Origin: a bacterium
GTDB lineage: Bacteria > Bacillota > Clostridia > Lachnospirales > Lachnospiraceae
Assembly (NCBI GenBank): GCA_030524675.1
Contig: JAUNGE010000001.1
Coordinates: 62,001 to 126,000 of the forward strand
Direction: 5' to 3'
Length of the DNA stretch: 64,000 bases
Shown in pieces: positions 62,439-64,000 of the stretch. Below the pieces are notes generated by a model. The model was not told the origin of the DNA and did not search any database. It saw only the letters and a list, made by a program, of their open reading frames with translations. Each line of letters starts with the position of its first letter. The first letter of the stretch is position 1. Made by a program: the position numbers and the translations under genes.

Positions 62439-63312
62439 ATCCCACTACCTCCGTTTCGCTGATAAAGATTTCCTCCAAGGATAATGGTATCAACTCATAA
62501 AATACAGGATGGTACCCTGTCATCAGCGATTCCACTTCATCACGGCTGCCCCGCACGGTCAGCGTGTACAGGCGTCCGCGCTTTTCCATCTTAATCGTAT
62601 CAAGTCCCATCAAATCTTCCGCACGCATGCCCTCCTCCAGCACACACTGCACTTTATGGATGTTTAACTTCATATCATCCAGTTCCTTTGAGAGAAGAAT
62701 CCCTCCCTTGTGCAAAAGCCCCACATGGTCACAGATATCCTCCAGCTCTCTCAGGTTATGAGATGCAATCACAGGTGTGAGATTGCGCTCCTCCATGTCC
62801 TCCGCAAACAGACTCTTCACCGCCTGGCGCATCACAGGGTCCAACCCGTCAAAGGTCTCGTCACACAGAATGTACTCCGTGTTCGCACACAGTCCCAACA
62901 GAATGGAAACCTGTTTTTTCATTCCCTTGGAGAATGTGTTCATCTTTCTGCGGATATCCAGGTCAAACCCTTTCAATAGCTTCTGAAAGCGTGCGCGGTC
63001 AAATGCCGGATATACAGATGCATAAAACTGCATCATCTCCTCTGGAGATGCATTGCTGAAATAATACGCATCATCCGAAATATAGAAAAACTTCTTTTTT
63101 GCCGTGACCGACTCAAACACCTTCGTCCCATCCACGGTGATTTCTCCCTCATCGGGCTTTAGCACACCGGAAACCATACGCAGAAATGTGCTTTTTCCGG
63201 CACCGTTCGTTCCAATCAGACCGAACACATTTCCTTCCTTAATCTCTGCATGGATATGGTCCACAGCAAGGATATCTTCAAACCGTTTCGTCACATTTAC
63301 TGCCTGTATCAT
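62413..63312 (-). CDS. ABC transporter ATP-binding protein (YtrB-like)
   Basis: 299 residues. Walker A GLIGTNGAGKST (about 36-47) and LCDETFDGLDP for Walker B. The signature is atypical: NTFSKGMKKQVSILLG replaces the common LSGGQ, as often seen in this YtrB-like family. A C-terminal extension of about 80 residues follows the core. It pairs with the permease at 60189-62438 and is regulated by the GntR protein whose stop overlaps its start (ATGA). The ATG at 63312 (GGAGGCGGACGGGT upstream) is used, not 63342. Confidence 0.93.
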   Translation of the reverse strand: MIQAVNVTKRFEDILAVDHIHAEIKEGNVFGLIGTNGAGKSTFLRMVSGVLKPDEGEITVDGTKVFESVTAKKKFFYISDDAYYFSNASPEEMMQFYASVYPAFDRARFQKLLKGFDLDIRRKMNTFSKGMKKQVSILLGLCANTEYILCDETFDGLDPVMRQAVKSLFAEDMEERNLTPVIASHNLRELEDICDHVGLLHKGGILLSKELDDMKLNIHKVQCVLEEGMRAEDLMGLDTIKMEKRGRLYTLTVRGSRDEVESLMTGYHPVFYELIPLSLEEIFISETEVVGYDIKKLIF

Positions 63313-63710
63313 ACCCGTCCGCCTCCTTCTGCTTTCTCGCATGTCTCACATTGAAAAAATGCATCCTGCACCATCTGTGTCATCTCCTCGAGGGAAAATC
63401 CTGCCGCACGGCCATCCTTTACAAACCCTGCCGCCTTCTCAGCCAACTCCCTCTCCTTCATCTTTCGGATACCGTCCTTAGGCGCCACAAAACTGCCTTT
63501 GCCCTTGACAGAATAAATAAATCCCTGGCGCTCCAACTCGGCATATGCTCTCTGTATGGTATTCGGATTGATGGACAAATCCACTGCCAGGCTTCTCACA
63601 GACGGAAGCTGTTCCTCTTCATTCCAGACTCCCCGCACAATGGATTCTTTCAGGCGGTCCGTGAGCTGTTCATAGATGGGCCTTCTATCCCTATAGTCGA
63701 GAATAAACAT
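63309..63710 (-). CDS. YtrA-subfamily GntR transcriptional regulator
   Basis: 133 residues, the short YtrA type: N-terminal winged helix (about 10-80, RPIYEQLTDRLKESIVRG, LPSVRSLAVDLSINPNTIQRAYAELERQG) and a short C-terminal dimer domain of about 50 residues with no ligand pocket of FadR/HutC type. It should repress its own ABC operon through the palindrome at 63769-63795. ATGA overlap with the ATPase gene. Inducers of YtrA systems are wall-active antibiotics in some relatives. Confidence 0.92.
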   Translation of the reverse strand: MFILDYRDRRPIYEQLTDRLKESIVRGVWNEEEQLPSVRSLAVDLSINPNTIQRAYAELERQGFIYSVKGKGSFVAPKDGIRKMKERELAEKAAGFVKDGRAAGFSLEEMTQMVQDAFFQCETCEKAEGGGRV

Positions 63711-63768
63711 AGTCTTCTACTCCTCTCTCGGCAGGCAGAATTTCATGCCCAACCGTACTATTTGTATT

Positions 63769-63821
63769 AACTGTATTAAGTTTATTAATACAGTTATAGC
63801 ACACTTTTTCTCCCTTTGCAA
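63769..63821 (-). promoter_or_regulatory. Promoter and palindromic operator of the YtrA-type operon
   Basis: TTGCAA (63821-63816), 17-base spacer, TATAAC (63798-63793). A perfect inverted repeat AACTGTATTAA-GTTTA-TTAATACAGTT (63769-63795) begins in the -10 box and covers the start site, with a further TTTGTATTAA half-site at 63761. GntR/YtrA binding there would block transcription. Confidence 0.85.
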
Positions 63822-63839
63822 CCCCTTTTACATTCTCTT

Positions 63840-63888
63840 CCAAACGGACATGTCGCCTGACGGCGGCACCACCATGATATGAAAGTCG
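63840..63888 (+). repeat. Hairpin repeat, copy B
   Basis: AAACGGACATG, stem GTCGCC-TGAC-GGCGGC (one U-G), ACCACCATGATATGAAAGTC. A longer ATGAAAG/CTTTCAT and CGATTG/CAATCG pairing continues to about 63940. Confidence 0.8.
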
Positions 63889-63936
63889 ATTGCTCCATGC
63901 TCACGCACTCCCACAATCGCCGTCTGGGGCTTTCAT

Positions 63937-63984
63937 AATAAAAAATGAAAGCACAGCAGGTCTCCTCTCTCCCACTGTGCTTTC
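63937..63984 (-). terminator. Terminator for a minus-strand gene to the right
   Basis: GAAAGCACAG (63984-63975 on the minus strand) pairs with CTGTGCTTTC (63956-63947), followed on the minus strand by ATTTTTTATTA. The served gene lies outside the window. Confidence 0.75.
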
Positions 63985-64000
63985 GCTTCGCTTAACGCAA

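Noticed and set aside
1-64000. tRNA, rRNA, CRISPR, prophage or integrative element
   Set aside because: None seen by reading for cloverleaf ends, long rRNA blocks, regular spacer arrays or phage genes; the only recombinase-like gene appears degenerate and isolated.

Overview
This window looks like a chromosomal segment of a low-to-mid GC Clostridia, most probably a Lachnospiraceae gut bacterium. The support is the gene order (murE-murF-priA-def-fmt-yugP-rsmB-rlmN-prpC-prkC-rsgA-rpe-thiN), strong AGGAGG ribosome binding sites, single-membrane exporters, and ECF vitamin transporters whose energising subunits are elsewhere. The species cannot be named from sequence alone. Almost all genes lie on the minus strand. 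The plus-strand exceptions are a vitamin B6-type ECF gene, ribU, and the DUF362 / COG2426 / DUF368 run. No tRNA, rRNA or CRISPR array was seen.

Layout, left to right. 1-2404: a MacAB-like exporter (adaptor, ATPase, start of permease) behind a leader whose hairpin can cover the adaptor's ribosome binding site. 2513-7257: two overlapping tandem paralogues of roughly 800-residue GT-C-like membrane proteins. 7458-10561: serS, then pyridoxal kinase divergent from a probable B6 ECF S component. 10717-26090: the long housekeeping operon for peptidoglycan precursors, replication restart, formyl-methionine handling, rRNA methylation, PASTA kinase and phosphatase signalling, ribosome assembly and thiamine pyrophosphate. 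26146-33661: fhs, ftsK with a very long linker, a ClpP-like protease, and a phosphopantetheinyl transferase coupled to an SH3/NlpC wall hydrolase. 35707-38679: an ABC importer of the TrpXYZ type. 38860-42666: a phosphate module (Na/Pi transporter, PhoB-like regulator, PhoR-like kinase) with a four-fold Pho box. 42839-46237: membrane dipeptidase, CapA-like protein and a degenerate tyrosine recombinase.

46588-51409 is a second MacAB-like exporter, here in an operon with an SLH-domain secreted protein. It is followed by cardiolipin synthase, an FMN riboswitch with ribU, DUF2752, metY, DUF362 ferredoxin, COG2426 and the DUF368 polyprenyl-phosphate transporter family. A zinc-ribbon protein with a striking Cys-Glu repeat tail comes next. 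A YtrA-type GntR/ABC operon with a clear palindromic operator ends the window.

Two repeat families are not explained by genes. (1) A 256-bp MITE-like element is present in two full, oppositely oriented copies (about 94% identical, 19-bp imperfect terminal inverted repeats, 7-8-bp target duplications), plus two probable fragments. (2) A roughly 45-bp hairpin repeat occurs six times in intergenic regions and leaders. Its stem sequence differs between copies but stays paired. These two families, the Cys-Glu repeat protein, the Pho box array, the SLH-linked exporter and a possible leaderless 23-residue peptide are the most interesting observations.
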